Assembly: GCF_041740695.1 (NCBI RefSeq)
Contig: NZ_JBGSLK010000058.1
Coordinates: 1 to 64,000 of the forward strand
Length of the DNA: 64,000 bases
Direction: 5' to 3'
From: Haliscomenobacter sp041740695
Lineage (GTDB): Bacteria > Bacteroidota > Bacteroidia > Chitinophagales > Saprospiraceae
Shown here in pieces: positions 1 to 9,045 of the stretch (positions are counted from its first letter, which is position 1; each line of letters starts with the position of its first letter). The notes beneath the pieces are model-generated. The model searched no databases. It had not been told where the DNA came from and saw only the letters and a list, made by a program, of their open reading frames with translations. The position numbers were made by a program, and so were the translations under genes.

Positions 1-87
1 GTGAATCCTTAGGTGTCTTAGGTTCCTTAGGTGGTGAAAGAATGTTTTTTTTACCACCTAAGGAACCTAAGACACCTAAGGATTCAC
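1..87. repeat. Long hairpin element, family A copy 1
   Basis: Two perfectly complementary 35-nt arms (1-35 and 53-87) flank a 17-nt loop. Each arm is itself built from three near-repeats of CTTAGGT. A second, slightly diverged copy lies at 41371-41465. The element sits 39 nt beyond the stop codon of the topoisomerase gene and could act as its transcription terminator. It may extend left of the window. Confidence 0.9.
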
Positions 88-126
88 CTCAGCAGTTAAG
101 GCACGAAGGCTATCAATAATAAAGCT

Positions 127-2040
127 TTAATCCTCCACATCCGCCGTTTCCAGCGCCGGAGCATCCACCGCCTCTGTCTCGATCTCATTCAACTCCACCC
201 GCAAATTGCCAATGATAAAATCCTGGCGTTCCGGCGTGTTTTTGCCCATGTAGTAAGACAATACATCATCGATGTCGGTATTTTCGGTGATGATGACGGG
301 TTCAAGGCGAATATCGGTGCCAATGAAGGCCGAAAACTCGTCTGGAGAAATTTCACCTAAGCCCTTAAAGCGGGTGATCTCCGGCTTTCCCCGCAGTTTT
401 TTGATGGCAGCCTGCTTTTCCGACTCAGAGTAGCAATAAAAACGCTGCTGCTTGTCGCGCACCCTGAAAAGTGGCGTCTCTAGGATGTACAAGTGATTGC
501 CACGTACCAGTTCAGGGAAAAATTGCAGGAAAAAAGTCAACATCAAGAGGCGGATGTGCATGCCATCCACGTCGGCATCGGTGGCAATGACCACGCGGTT
601 GTAACGCAGGTCGTCCATGCCATCTTCGATGCTTAAGGCATGCTGAAGGAGGTTAAATTCTTCGTTTTCGTAGACCGTTTTTTTGGTCAAACCATAACAG
701 TTGAGCGGTTTTCCCCGCAAACTAAACACCGCTTGCGTTTGTACATCTCGCGCTTTGGTGATGGACCCACTGGCCGAGTCCCCCTCGGTGATGAACAAGG
801 TGGTGGCCAGGCGCATGTCTTCCGCGACTTTTTTGGTCGAATCGCTGAAATGCAGGCGGCAATCGCGCAGCTTTTTGTTGTGCAGATTGGCCTTTTTGGC
901 GCGTTGGTTGGCCAGTTTTTTGATGTCGGCAATCTCCTTCCGTTCCCGTTCCGATTGCAGGATGCGTTTTTTCAGGGCATCCGCTATTTCGGGGTGTTTG
1001 CGCAGGTGATTGTCGAGGTGTTCTTTGATGAAATTGCCGACGAAGGTGCGGATGCTTTGTCCTCCTTCTGGGGCAGTATTGACCGAACCCAGTTTGGTTT
1101 TGGTTTGGGATTCAAACACTGGTTCTTCGATCCGAACGCTCACTGCTGCTACAATGGACCCCAGAATATCGGTGCGATCGTAGTTGGCATTGTAAAATTT
1201 CTTCACGGTTTCTACCACTGCTTCCTTGAAGGCATTGAGGTGACTGCCACCTTGGGTGGTATTTTGACCATTGACAAAGGAGTAGTACTGCTCGCCGTAA
1301 TGGTTGCCGTGGCTCATGGCCACTTCCATGTCTTCGCCCTTGAGGTGGATCAAGGGGTAACGCAGGTCTTCGTTTTTGGTTTTGCGCCCCAGGAGGTCAA
1401 AGAGGCCATTTTTGGAAACGATGATCTGCCCGTTGTAGTTGAGTTTTAAACCTGCATTGAGGTAAGCGTAATTCCACAACTGGTTTTCGAGGTGATCGCG
1501 ATGAAAACGGTAATTGCGGAAAATACCACTGTCGGGTTTGAAAGAAACCAAAGTCCCGTTGGGTTCGTTGGTTTTTGCGACCTGGTGTTCTTTGAGCAGT
1601 TCACCTTGTTGAAACTCGGCGACTTTCATCTGCCCTTCGCGCACAGCTTTGACCAGAAAATAATCTGAAAGGGCGTTGACAGCTTTGGTACCTACCCCGT
1701 TAAGGCCTACCGATTTTTTAAATGCTTTGGAATCGTATTTGCCACCAGTATTGATTTTGGACACGCAGTCGATGACCTTGCCCAAGGGAATACCCCGCCC
1801 GTAGTCGCGGACTTCGGCGGAGTTTTCCTCTATCTTAATTTGGATCTCCTTACCGTGTCCCATGACGTATTCGTCGATACAGTTGTCCAACACTTCTTTG
1901 AGCAAAATGTAGATGCCATCATCCGAAGAAGCCCCGTCACCCAGCTTGCCAATGTACATCCCCGGACGTAACCGGATGTGCTCTTTCCAGTCTAAAGAAC
2001 GGATGTTATCCTCGTTGTAACTCACTTGCTGTTCTGCCAT
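127..2040 (-). CDS. parE: DNA topoisomerase IV subunit B (ParE-type, GyrB family)
   Basis: This is the ATPase/TOPRIM subunit of a type IIA topoisomerase, which decatenates daughter chromosomes together with ParC. The GHKL ATP site is visible as EVLDNCIDE (49-57), DYGRGIP (79-85) and GLNGVGTKAVNALS (112-125). The transducer lysine loop is QTKTKLG (312-318). The TOPRIM motifs are EGDSASG (419-425) and DADVDG (488-493). At 637 aa it has ParE length and lacks a large GyrB insert. ATG at 2040 is the first good start. The partner parC would be expected downstream, left of the window, beyond hairpin A. ParE rather than GyrB is inferred from length and similarity; the superfamily is certain. Confidence 0.9.
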   Translation of the reverse strand: MAEQQVSYNEDNIRSLDWKEHIRLRPGMYIGKLGDGASSDDGIYILLKEVLDNCIDEYVMGHGKEIQIKIEENSAEVRDYGRGIPLGKVIDCVSKINTGGKYDSKAFKKSVGLNGVGTKAVNALSDYFLVKAVREGQMKVAEFQQGELLKEHQVAKTNEPNGTLVSFKPDSGIFRNYRFHRDHLENQLWNYAYLNAGLKLNYNGQIIVSKNGLFDLLGRKTKNEDLRYPLIHLKGEDMEVAMSHGNHYGEQYYSFVNGQNTTQGGSHLNAFKEAVVETVKKFYNANYDRTDILGSIVAAVSVRIEEPVFESQTKTKLGSVNTAPEGGQSIRTFVGNFIKEHLDNHLRKHPEIADALKKRILQSERERKEIADIKKLANQRAKKANLHNKKLRDCRLHFSDSTKKVAEDMRLATTLFITEGDSASGSITKARDVQTQAVFSLRGKPLNCYGLTKKTVYENEEFNLLQHALSIEDGMDDLRYNRVVIATDADVDGMHIRLLMLTFFLQFFPELVRGNHLYILETPLFRVRDKQQRFYCYSESEKQAAIKKLRGKPEITRFKGLGEISPDEFSAFIGTDIRLEPVIITENTDIDDVLSYYMGKNTPERQDFIIGNLRVELNEIETEAVDAPALETADVED

Positions 2041-2105
2041 GTGCTCCGATGTTAAAAAAATATTAAAAACTACTGCAAATCAGTTCAAAAGAACGAAAAG
2101 AGTGG

Positions 2106-2113
2106 TATTTTTG
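2106..2113 (+). promoter_or_regulatory. Candidate Bacteroidota -7 promoter box
   Basis: TATTTTTG matches the Bacteroidota -7 consensus TAnnTTTG and is followed by GCG. It lies about 100 nt upstream of the ATG at 2213. No convincing -33 TTTG was found at the usual spacing, so this is only a candidate. Confidence 0.3.
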
Positions 2114-2212
2114 CGTTAAATATACAGCAAAAAAACTTTTTCTAGCAACAATTTGTTGTTTATTTTTAATTTCACTAGCTTGAACCGAGAAAATTTATAC
2201 CGTCACCCTGCC

Positions 2213-2722
2213 ATGCGCAACCTGCGCAATGCCATCCTTCGGGAGCTGCGATTGCAGTTCGCCATGAGTTTGGTCTTGCTGGCTTTTGGTTCGGGATTGT
2301 GCGTGTTGACCTTTAAAATCAGCATTGTTTTTTCCATTATTGGTTTAGGCTTAAGTATGGTGGGCGGCAAATTGGTCGTAGATACCACCACTAACCTACG
2401 CATCGACAACCACCTTTTGCTCAATTACCTCCGCTATCAGCCCCAACATATTGTGTGGGTTTATTCCGTCATTACCGAAGGTGCGCCCTTTGGCATTCAC
2501 CTGTTCCGCAAGGGCACCTTGCACTTCAAGCTAGCTGATGGAAGTGATTATACGGTTGGCATGCAAGCTAGCAAATTAAAACTGGTTAGCAAATTCCTCA
2601 TGCGCCTGCTGCCCCATGCTACTTTTGGTTACACTGTAGATCGGGATTACACATTCCGGGTGAGCCCCGAGCGCCTCCGCAAGGAAGAGAGCAAAGAGGA
2701 TGACAGTGATTTTAATTTCTAG
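2213..2722 (+). CDS. Hypothetical two-helix membrane protein
   Basis: No family was recognised. The product is about 169 aa. A basic N-terminus (MRNLRNAILRELR) is followed by two adjacent hydrophobic helices at about residues 18-36 and 38-55, then a soluble domain of mixed strands with an acidic tail (EESKEDDSDF). This suggests a membrane-anchored cytoplasmic domain. The reading frame stays open upstream to a TTG, but the ATG at 2213 puts the positive charges directly before the first helix. The 3' end overlaps the convergent gene at 2712 by 11 nt. Confidence 0.6.
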   Translation: MRNLRNAILRELRLQFAMSLVLLAFGSGLCVLTFKISIVFSIIGLGLSMVGGKLVVDTTTNLRIDNHLLLNYLRYQPQHIVWVYSVITEGAPFGIHLFRKGTLHFKLADGSDYTVGMQASKLKLVSKFLMRLLPHATFGYTVDRDYTFRVSPERLRKEESKEDDSDFNF

Positions 2723-3239
2723 TTCTTGAATACCCTCTTCCAAAAAACTGGCGATAACCAAAACTCAACGCCAGCAGCAATCCAGCAAAAATCAAGACCA
2801 CCACTGAAAAGGGCATGCTGATGATGGCAAAGATTCGGGTGCGATCTACCAACCACATCAAACCTATTGTAGCGGCAATCAGCATGAGCAAGCCCGACAA
2901 TTTGTCAAATCCGGGGATATAGCTCAAATCCACATTGCGCCGCACGATGCTCAAGGTTAAAATCATGGATACGATGGGCAAAACCTGGGTATAGATGTCC
3001 ATGTTTAAAATGCTGCTGCGTTCGAACAAAAATATATACACATTTAGGGACAGCGCAAAAATACCTGGTACTGCACTCAAATAAATGAGGGCAGAATACA
3101 GGAATTTCCAGGGGGCATCGCGGCCTTCCACTCCGGCTATCCAAGCCAAGAGCAAAGCCGCCACAGGCAAAATAGCAAAGTACAATACTACTGATTCGGG
3201 ATGATTGCTCAGGTACGTAAGCAGGTCATTCAAGGTCAT
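2712..3239 (-). CDS. Hypothetical polytopic membrane protein
   Basis: A 175-aa protein with about five hydrophobic segments (residues 17-37, 49-71, 82-100, 112-130 and 138-160) and short loops. It ends in a basic tail (GRGYSRTRN). No catalytic motif or known family was recognised. It lies on the same strand as, and 52 nt downstream of, the NfeD-like gene, so the two may be cotranscribed. The 3' end overlaps the convergent gene at 2213-2722. Confidence 0.6.
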   Translation of the reverse strand: MTLNDLLTYLSNHPESVVLYFAILPVAALLLAWIAGVEGRDAPWKFLYSALIYLSAVPGIFALSLNVYIFLFERSSILNMDIYTQVLPIVSMILTLSIVRRNVDLSYIPGFDKLSGLLMLIAATIGLMWLVDRTRIFAIISMPFSVVVLIFAGLLLALSFGYRQFFGRGYSRTRN

Positions 3240-3291
3240 GTTGCAATGATTTTGATCTGGAATAAACCCAAAGATATAAAATAGGCGATAA

Positions 3292-3882
3292 TTAAAATGG
3301 GGACTGCGGCCCGATGTGTTGTAAAGGCTCTACAACCAAGATGTGGTTGTCAACAATATCGACTACCCGCACCGAGTCGCCCGGGCGAATTTCGACTCCA
3401 ATGGAAATGGCATCGAGGGCATAAGGTGCTTTGCGCAAGTTGAGGTGCACGCGTCCCAGTCCCTCTTGATGGGGCGGAATGTATTGCAAGACTTCACCAG
3501 TACTCGTAAGGGCTTCCAGGTAATTGAATTTGGGTCGATTGGAGGGAACGATCTTCTTTACGGGCTTGCGCAAACGCAGAATTAAGTAAGGAAACAGTGC
3601 AGCAAGAATACCAAAAGGCAGCCCGTCCAATAAAGAGATCAACAAGCCAGGTTCCCAGATGTGGGCCAACAAACTCGTCCAGGCCCAAAAGGTGAAAAAA
3701 GTCAGGATAAAACGGGCTCCAGTAATTTTAGGGCGGATATCGCCGTGATCAGGTTCATCGTTGAAAAACTGCATGATCAAAAAAATACTCAGCAGGATCG
3801 TAAATACCACCGCAGCCACCCACAGCAGTTGCTCTGCCCAGGTGAGTTGAAGGAATGCGGGAATAAATAACCAAATCTGCAT
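3292..3882 (-). CDS. NfeD-like membrane protein with C-terminal OB domain
   Basis: About 196 aa. It has hydrophobic helices near residues 3-37 and 60-103, then a soluble C-terminal domain. That domain shows the NfeD/OB signature of G-rich turns: STGEVLQYI, GLGRVHLNLRKAPYALDA, and GDSVRVVDIVDNHILVVEP. NfeD proteins are membrane partners of stomatins or membrane proteases and take part in membrane-protein quality control. No stomatin/slipin gene is adjacent. The ATG at 3882 was preferred to one ten codons upstream because it begins directly at the first membrane segment. Confidence 0.65.
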   Translation of the reverse strand: MQIWLFIPAFLQLTWAEQLLWVAAVVFTILLSIFLIMQFFNDEPDHGDIRPKITGARFILTFFTFWAWTSLLAHIWEPGLLISLLDGLPFGILAALFPYLILRLRKPVKKIVPSNRPKFNYLEALTSTGEVLQYIPPHQEGLGRVHLNLRKAPYALDAISIGVEIRPGDSVRVVDIVDNHILVVEPLQHIGPQSPF

Positions 3883-4097
3883 AGTCTTCTCAATCTTAAA
3901 GCACGTGCACAAATTTTTTCCTTGCTTTTCGACAAAAGTAGATTACTTATGCCATATCGCTCCCTTAGTATCGACCAATGGGCAAGGATTTTCGCTAAAA
4001 TGGAGTTCTTGTACCTTTTTCAACCGATTCAAGTTTTTTAACAACGTTGAGTCAAGGTGTGTTATATCTGGTCTATCTTTTTTCTCAAAACTGGCTG

Positions 4098-4128
4098 TTT
4101 CCACTAGTCCTTATTGTCGGTAGTTTTG
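4098..4128 (+). promoter_or_regulatory. Candidate Bacteroidota-type promoter
   Basis: TAGTTTTG at 4121-4128 fits the -7 consensus TAnnTTTG. TTTC, one mismatch from the -33 TTTG, lies 19 nt upstream at 4098-4101. Transcription would start just before the ATG at 4144, giving a very short leader. Confidence 0.45.
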
Positions 4129-4143
4129 TAGAAAAATAAACAC

Positions 4144-4788
4144 ATGAAGCCGAAAACCTCCCGCATTGAACCCAGTCGTTTAGCCAAGCGGATGCGCAAC
4201 GACGAAGGGACCATTCATACGATTCTGGATGAGTCGCTAGTCTGCCATGTATCCTATGTATTGGATAGACAGCCATTCATCATCCCAACGTCCTATTGCC
4301 GAGTAGACAACATCATTTATTTGCATGGCTCCGTAGGCAGTCATTTTTTCATGCAAATGGCCAAGGGCATTCCTGTTTGTATTGCGGTTACTTTGATCGA
4401 TGCATTGGTGTTGGCGCGTTCCGTTTTTCACCATTCGCTCAATTATCGCTCCGTAGTCGCTTTTGGAACCACCCGCTTGGTGGCTGATCCGGCGGAAAGA
4501 TGGATGGCCGCCGAACGTTTCACCGAACACGTCATCCCGGGGCGTTGGAACGATGCCCGACAACCTTCGGAGAGTGAATTCAAAAAAACGATGTTCATTG
4601 CCGTTGAAATGGAGGAAGTTTCGGCCAAAGTACGCGACATGGGCGTTGGGGACGATCCCGAAGACATGGAAGCCCCGGTTTGGGCTGGTTTGTTGCCTTT
4701 AAAGCTAAGTGTTGGTATCCCACAACAAGACGAGCAACAGCAGCCTAACATCCCGGTGCCCGACTACATTAGTCAATACACACGTTGA
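4144..4788 (+). CDS. Pyridoxamine 5'-phosphate oxidase-related FMN protein (NimA-like)
   Basis: A 214-aa protein of the split-barrel flavin fold (Pyridox_ox_2 type). Supporting segments are the N-terminal RMRNDEGTIHTILDESLVCHV, the strand-turn IYLHGSVGSHFF (about 58-69), and CIAVTLIDALVLARSVFHHS leading to YRSVVAFGTTRLV. The same pattern occurs in the nitroimidazole-resistance NimA family and related FMN-binding proteins. The physiological substrate is unknown. It stands alone behind its own candidate promoter. The C-terminal 40 residues are Gln/Pro-rich and probably disordered. Confidence 0.8.
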   Translation: MKPKTSRIEPSRLAKRMRNDEGTIHTILDESLVCHVSYVLDRQPFIIPTSYCRVDNIIYLHGSVGSHFFMQMAKGIPVCIAVTLIDALVLARSVFHHSLNYRSVVAFGTTRLVADPAERWMAAERFTEHVIPGRWNDARQPSESEFKKTMFIAVEMEEVSAKVRDMGVGDDPEDMEAPVWAGLLPLKLSVGIPQQDEQQQPNIPVPDYISQYTR

Positions 4789-4947
4789 AAAAACACCAAC
4801 GCTTTTCCCATTGCCACCGTCTTGTGTTAAAGTAACTTCCTATTCCCACTTTACCTTGTTTAAATGCTTGGTATTATAGCGAATTGCGGTATTTTTACCT
4901 TAAAGTACCAGATTACCATTATATGGTGCTTATTACAACTACACAGG

Positions 4948-5592
4948 ATGTTGCGACAGGTGTTTTTACTGCTGATAGTGACGATGGTATGGGGAAAGCT
5001 CTCTGCTCAAGATACCCTATTGTATTGGCCAAGGGTGGAATTGGGCATGAACATTACTCAAACCCTCTCAGGTTTTTTTAATTCTGGAGGCCAGGGCTTG
5101 CCCACCGATCCATATCTATTCAGCATCAAATTTCCTGGCGCACGGAGCACTTTCCGCACGGGTTTTAATGCCCGTTTGCGCAATCGGGAAGAAGCCTCCA
5201 ATACAGGCCAACGCCTGATCAATGAGCGGGATTTTCACCTACGTGCAGGACTGGAATGGCGCAGGACTTTGACTAAAAAATTCAGCTTTTACTACGGCCT
5301 TGATGCCATCATGCGCTATCAACAGGAAGATGTTGATTTCAATACCAACGGCGGAACGATTGAATTGGGCAGCAACAGCACAGGTTTTGGCGGAGGCCCT
5401 TTGATGGGTTTGATGTTTCACCTGACATCCAAAATAATGCTGAGTACCGAAAGTAGTTTGTATGGAATGGCAAGTTCGGGGAAAGAAAGGGATCAAAACG
5501 ATCCCAATGTTCCTCCGACCGAGCAGAAGATCCGGCAGTTTGAAATCCTGCCTTCGATACCGAATTCTTTGTACGTGTTTTTCCGCTTTTGA
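4948..5592 (+). CDS. Secreted beta-barrel-like outer membrane protein
   Basis: A 214-aa product with a clear signal peptide (MLRQVFLLLIVTMVWGKLSAQ). It is followed by alternating amphipathic strands rich in Gly and aromatic residues that end in YVFFRF, a typical outer-membrane barrel terminus. A bacteroidotal porin or barrel fold is inferred; no specific family was recognised. The ATG at 4948 gives a clean signal peptide. The stop is 2 nt before the next gene, whose product has a similar architecture, so the two form an operon. Confidence 0.6.
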   Translation: MLRQVFLLLIVTMVWGKLSAQDTLLYWPRVELGMNITQTLSGFFNSGGQGLPTDPYLFSIKFPGARSTFRTGFNARLRNREEASNTGQRLINERDFHLRAGLEWRRTLTKKFSFYYGLDAIMRYQQEDVDFNTNGGTIELGSNSTGFGGGPLMGLMFHLTSKIMLSTESSLYGMASSGKERDQNDPNVPPTEQKIRQFEILPSIPNSLYVFFRF

Positions 5593-5594
5593 CC

Positions 5595-6212
5595 ATGCGC
5601 TACCTGACGATACTTACCGCAAGCCTGTTCATTGGCCTACTGATGGCAAATGTGTTGAGTGCTCAAAACGAGCAAGATCGCTTTTTGCCCGCTGGAGGGT
5701 ACAAGGTAATGGGATTCAACACCACCCCCTTATTGGTGCAGCTGATTCCCTTTAACCGTTCTGATCCACGAGTAGTGGGGCCTTATCATGTGAACTGGCG
5801 CAGTTATGTGGAGCAAAAAGGGAAGCTCAAGGGTTTTAAAATAAGCCTAGGCGTTGATCTTTCTGATGCTAACGAAGAGGCAATTCAGGCTTTTTTCAAT
5901 TTTCGCCTGGGTTTTGAGGGGTATCGTCGCCTCAGTCCACGTTGGGGGTATACCCGAGGCTTTAATGGCTTTTTTAGTGCTGGTGATTTTAATACGCCTG
6001 GGACCAAACAAGGGGATGAAGTTTTTTTGGGCATCGGGCCACATTGGGGAGTCGATTTTTTCGTTTCTCCTAAAGTGAGTATTTCACTGGAAACTGCACT
6101 GGTATTTGGAACCACTGATTTTGGCCCCAAATTCGAGTTCATTCCACCAGTAGCATTAAACCTCAATTTTTGGTCGCCGAAAAAAGAGCGACGCATCATT
6201 TCAAATGAATAA
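5595..6212 (+). CDS. Secreted beta-barrel-like protein
   Basis: A 205-aa product with signal peptide MRYLTILTASLFIGLLMANVLSAQ and a strand-rich body (GYKVMGFNTTPLLVQLIPF, KISLGVDLSDANEEAIQAFF). It ends in VALNLNFWSPKKERRIISNE. It probably forms a small outer-membrane barrel like its neighbour, with which it is almost contiguous. Function unknown. The cytochrome c peroxidase gene starts 30 nt downstream and may be cotranscribed. Confidence 0.55.
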   Translation: MRYLTILTASLFIGLLMANVLSAQNEQDRFLPAGGYKVMGFNTTPLLVQLIPFNRSDPRVVGPYHVNWRSYVEQKGKLKGFKISLGVDLSDANEEAIQAFFNFRLGFEGYRRLSPRWGYTRGFNGFFSAGDFNTPGTKQGDEVFLGIGPHWGVDFFVSPKVSISLETALVFGTTDFGPKFEFIPPVALNLNFWSPKKERRIISNE

Positions 6213-6242
6213 TTCTTTTATAGCTCAATAACCACCTGTCTT

Positions 6243-7469
6243 ATGAAGAAAATTACGCTACTCTCTTTACTCACCATTGGCTTGCTCATCGGCCTGACTG
6301 CGTGTTACGAAGAAATGGAATTTGAGGACGCCTTGGGGGAGCCTAATTTGCCTGAGCAGGCCATGGATTATGCTTCGCTGCAATTGCCCGAGCATATGAA
6401 GAATACCTTCTTGAGCTTTAGCAACAACATTTTTGGTCAGCCTGGGGTAAAACCCAATCCAGGGCTCATGAACAGTCCCAATTTTATCGATCCTAATCTG
6501 ATCAACAATACCAATATCACTTTGGGCCCTGCCAACCCGGTCGTCAGCAACCACGGTGCGACCTTGGGTCGGGTACTGTTTTACGATACCCGTTTGTCCA
6601 TCAACAATTCGATCTCTTGCGCTTCTTGTCACAAGCAGGAGTTGGCGTTTTCGGACAATGCCCAATTCAGTAAAGGTTTTGGGGGTAAAACCACCCCACG
6701 CAACTCGATGGCCATCATCAATTCAGGTTTGAATCACAACCTGTTTTGGGATTCCCGGGTACATTCCGTGACCCAACTGGCGCTGGAGCCCGTGCAGAAC
6801 CACATCGAAATGGGCATGGAATCGATGGAGGTGTTGCAGAAAAAACTAGCAGCAACCAACTTTTATCCCGAGCTTTTTGCCAAAGCGTATGGCAAATCAG
6901 AAATCAATAGCCAGAAAATTGCCGATGCCATGGCGCAGTTTGTCTGTTCCATCATTTCCAGCAACTCCAAATTCGACAAAGGGGTAGCCAGCAATTTTAG
7001 CAATTACACCGAATTGGAAAAAATGGGCCGCGCCCTGTTCTTTGGTTCCAAAGCCAAATGTTCCGAATGCCACGCGGGCAGCAATTTTTCTGCGCCCGAC
7101 AATCCTCATTCCAATGATCCTTACGGTTCTCCTGAAATTGGTGGGACTGCGGTGATTGGTCTGGAGCTTTCGGCCAAAGACAAAGGCAAGAACAATGGGA
7201 GTTTCCGCATTCCCAGCTTGCGCAACGTGGGCCTAACCGGGCCTTACATGCACGATGGTCGTTTTGTTAGCTTGGATCAAGTAGTAGATCACTACAACAG
7301 TGGCATTCAGGCTCATCCTGAGCTCGACCCCAAATTCATCGACAAGGATGGTAAGCCGCTGAAAATGAACCTGAATGCGATTGAAAAGAAGGCCTTGGTG
7401 GCTTTTCTCAAGACATTGACCGACGAATCGATCACTAAAGATCCTCGGTACGCCAATCCTTTCAATTGA
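6243..7469 (+). CDS. Di-haem cytochrome c peroxidase (CCP/MauG family) lipoprotein
   Basis: A 408-aa protein that reduces hydrogen peroxide or oxidises partners using two c-type haems. The haem motifs are CASCH (126-130) and CSECH (273-277). Also visible are the family segments RLSINNSISC, TPRNSMAIINSG, LFWDSRV and the C-terminal FRIPSLRNVGLTGPYMHDGRF. The N-terminus is a lipoprotein signal with lipobox LTAC (Cys21), so the enzyme is probably anchored facing the periplasm. The 3' end overlaps the convergent carbonic anhydrase gene by 8 nt. Peroxidase rather than another MauG-like oxidase activity is assumed. Confidence 0.88.
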   Translation: MKKITLLSLLTIGLLIGLTACYEEMEFEDALGEPNLPEQAMDYASLQLPEHMKNTFLSFSNNIFGQPGVKPNPGLMNSPNFIDPNLINNTNITLGPANPVVSNHGATLGRVLFYDTRLSINNSISCASCHKQELAFSDNAQFSKGFGGKTTPRNSMAIINSGLNHNLFWDSRVHSVTQLALEPVQNHIEMGMESMEVLQKKLAATNFYPELFAKAYGKSEINSQKIADAMAQFVCSIISSNSKFDKGVASNFSNYTELEKMGRALFFGSKAKCSECHAGSNFSAPDNPHSNDPYGSPEIGGTAVIGLELSAKDKGKNNGSFRIPSLRNVGLTGPYMHDGRFVSLDQVVDHYNSGIQAHPELDPKFIDKDGKPLKMNLNAIEKKALVAFLKTLTDESITKDPRYANPFN

Positions 7470-8220
7470 TCAGGTTTGGCTTCATTAGATGGAGTAAACT
7501 CTGGCGTTCGTTCGTTTTTAGATTGATGACATCAAACTTGCGGGCACAGTTGAACGAGCCCATATCCGAGTCACTGTTGATCAGAATAGCGCCCATCAAA
7601 ATAACGTAGCGGCAATTGTAATGGGTTGCCGCTACCAATTCTTCTATCCGACGGTCGATGGCTTCATAAATGACCTCGGTAGCCTCCTTCAGCGGGATCG
7701 CTGCGCCCAGAACTCGCTCGTTTTCTTCCCACAAAATCTGCTCAATGGTATTCATCTGGTAGTCCATGTCGGTTACATTCCCGGCAGTGATCTGGCCATT
7801 GATCAGTTTATTCAACGCACCTTTGGCCGCGCCACAACATCCAGAGTTTTTGCTTTGTCCCATGCGATGGATTTCCCCAAAGGCACCATTTTTGGATACC
7901 CCCACATGGGGTCCGTAGTACACAAATACCGCACCATCATCGGGTACATGGCTGGCAAAAGCGCCCATTCCGGTAAGTCCGGTGAAGGGAAATCCATCCA
8001 GGCCACCCATTTTAAACGGGCCCAAAAACTCGTAGGCGCGGGCAGGGTACTGAATGCTATTGACATCGTCGCTACAAATGCTATCGGCCAGCATGACTTG
8101 CCCTGGCTCCAGATCTAATTTTTCCTCCACAAAATCGATCAAGCGGTTGACCCCATCAATGGTGGTGATGGCATCGTGGTAGTATTGGCGGATGATGGCC
8201 AGTTTTTCGCGTTTTTTCAT
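7462..8220 (-). CDS. LCIB/LCIC-type (theta-class) carbonic anhydrase
   Basis: A 252-aa protein resembling the limiting-CO2-inducible protein B family, whose members are zinc carbonic anhydrases or CO2-handling proteins in algae and some bacteria. The expected zinc-site blocks are present: SICSDDVN (Cys49), YYGPHVGVS (His105) and SGCCGAAKGAL (Cys128/129), with GLTGMGAFASHVPDDG between the first two. The Cys-His-Cys ligand set is assigned by analogy. The gene's ATGA overlaps the stop of the upstream K+ channel gene, so the two are translationally coupled. No carboxysome or bicarbonate transporter gene is nearby. Confidence 0.72.
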   Translation of the reverse strand: MKKREKLAIIRQYYHDAITTIDGVNRLIDFVEEKLDLEPGQVMLADSICSDDVNSIQYPARAYEFLGPFKMGGLDGFPFTGLTGMGAFASHVPDDGAVFVYYGPHVGVSKNGAFGEIHRMGQSKNSGCCGAAKGALNKLINGQITAGNVTDMDYQMNTIEQILWEENERVLGAAIPLKEATEVIYEAIDRRIEELVAATHYNCRYVILMGAILINSDSDMGSFNCARKFDVINLKTNERQSLLHLMKPNLIN

Positions 8221-8912
8221 AATTGGCGTTTATGGTCAGTTACGGATGAAAATTTGCTAATCAAAATCCCCATCAACACGACGAGGTAAAACTGTCCGGC
8301 GATGCCAAACAAGGCAGTGATCAGTTTGGTATGATGGGTGTTGGGGGTAATGTCTCCAAAACCAATACTGGTCAAAGTGATGCTGCAAAAATAAACCAGA
8401 TCCATGTACGTAGCAGCAGTGCCGTCGGTACTTATCCCTTTGAACGATGCTGGGTTGGCGTAGACAAAAATTTGCAAAAGAAATACTGCCAATTCAATGA
8501 GTAGCAAATAGCCACAGGCGGAGGCAGAAATAACGTCCACATTGATGTAACTAGGGCGGATCAAAAACTTGATGATTTCCCAAAATATAAAGGCAAAATA
8601 AATCACATAGGTCACATTCAGGGCAAGCATAAAATTGGGAATCCCAGAGGCAAAAGTCAGCGCAATGGGAAAACCAAACACCAGAATGAACAGGAAATTC
8701 CGCACCACATTTTTCCATTTGCCTTTTTCAACAAAAACGCCCACACTGGCAACGCCCAGGATCAACATGTTGATGGGCCAAATGACCTGGGTATACATGG
8801 GTAGATTTTGTAAAAAAACACCAATAAAAAGGTGTTGAAGCAGCGCAAAGAGCAGCAGCTCGTATTTGCGGGCCTGTAGGAAGTGGGTGAAATTAGACCT
8901 GGTGTTGAGCAT
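8217..8912 (-). CDS. Two-pore-domain-like K+ channel (Ion_trans_2)
   Basis: A 231-aa membrane protein with several helices. The last two flank a pore loop with the selectivity filter TSIGFGD (181-187), preceded by YFCSITL and followed by ITPNTHHTKLITALFGIAGQ. GFGD in place of GYGD is a known K+-channel filter variant. No cytoplasmic RCK/TrkA-N or cyclic-nucleotide domain follows, so gating is unclear. It is the first gene of a two-gene unit whose stop overlaps the start of the LCIB-type carbonic anhydrase by 4 nt. Confidence 0.85.
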   Translation of the reverse strand: MLNTRSNFTHFLQARKYELLLFALLQHLFIGVFLQNLPMYTQVIWPINMLILGVASVGVFVEKGKWKNVVRNFLFILVFGFPIALTFASGIPNFMLALNVTYVIYFAFIFWEIIKFLIRPSYINVDVISASACGYLLLIELAVFLLQIFVYANPASFKGISTDGTAATYMDLVYFCSITLTSIGFGDITPNTHHTKLITALFGIAGQFYLVVLMGILISKFSSVTDHKRQL

Positions 8913-9045
8913 TGAGAGAAATTTTTCGGGGATCTAGCCGCAAGATAATCATCTTAGAATTTTCTTACCCAATCAAAGTCGACTGCTCCACATTGATCAT
9001 CTGCCCGTACAAAATCTATCAATTTTCAATTGCCGCTCCGTTGGC

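Noticed and set aside
640..1449. 269-codon plus-strand frame opposite parE
   Set aside because: Antisense to the conserved topoisomerase core.
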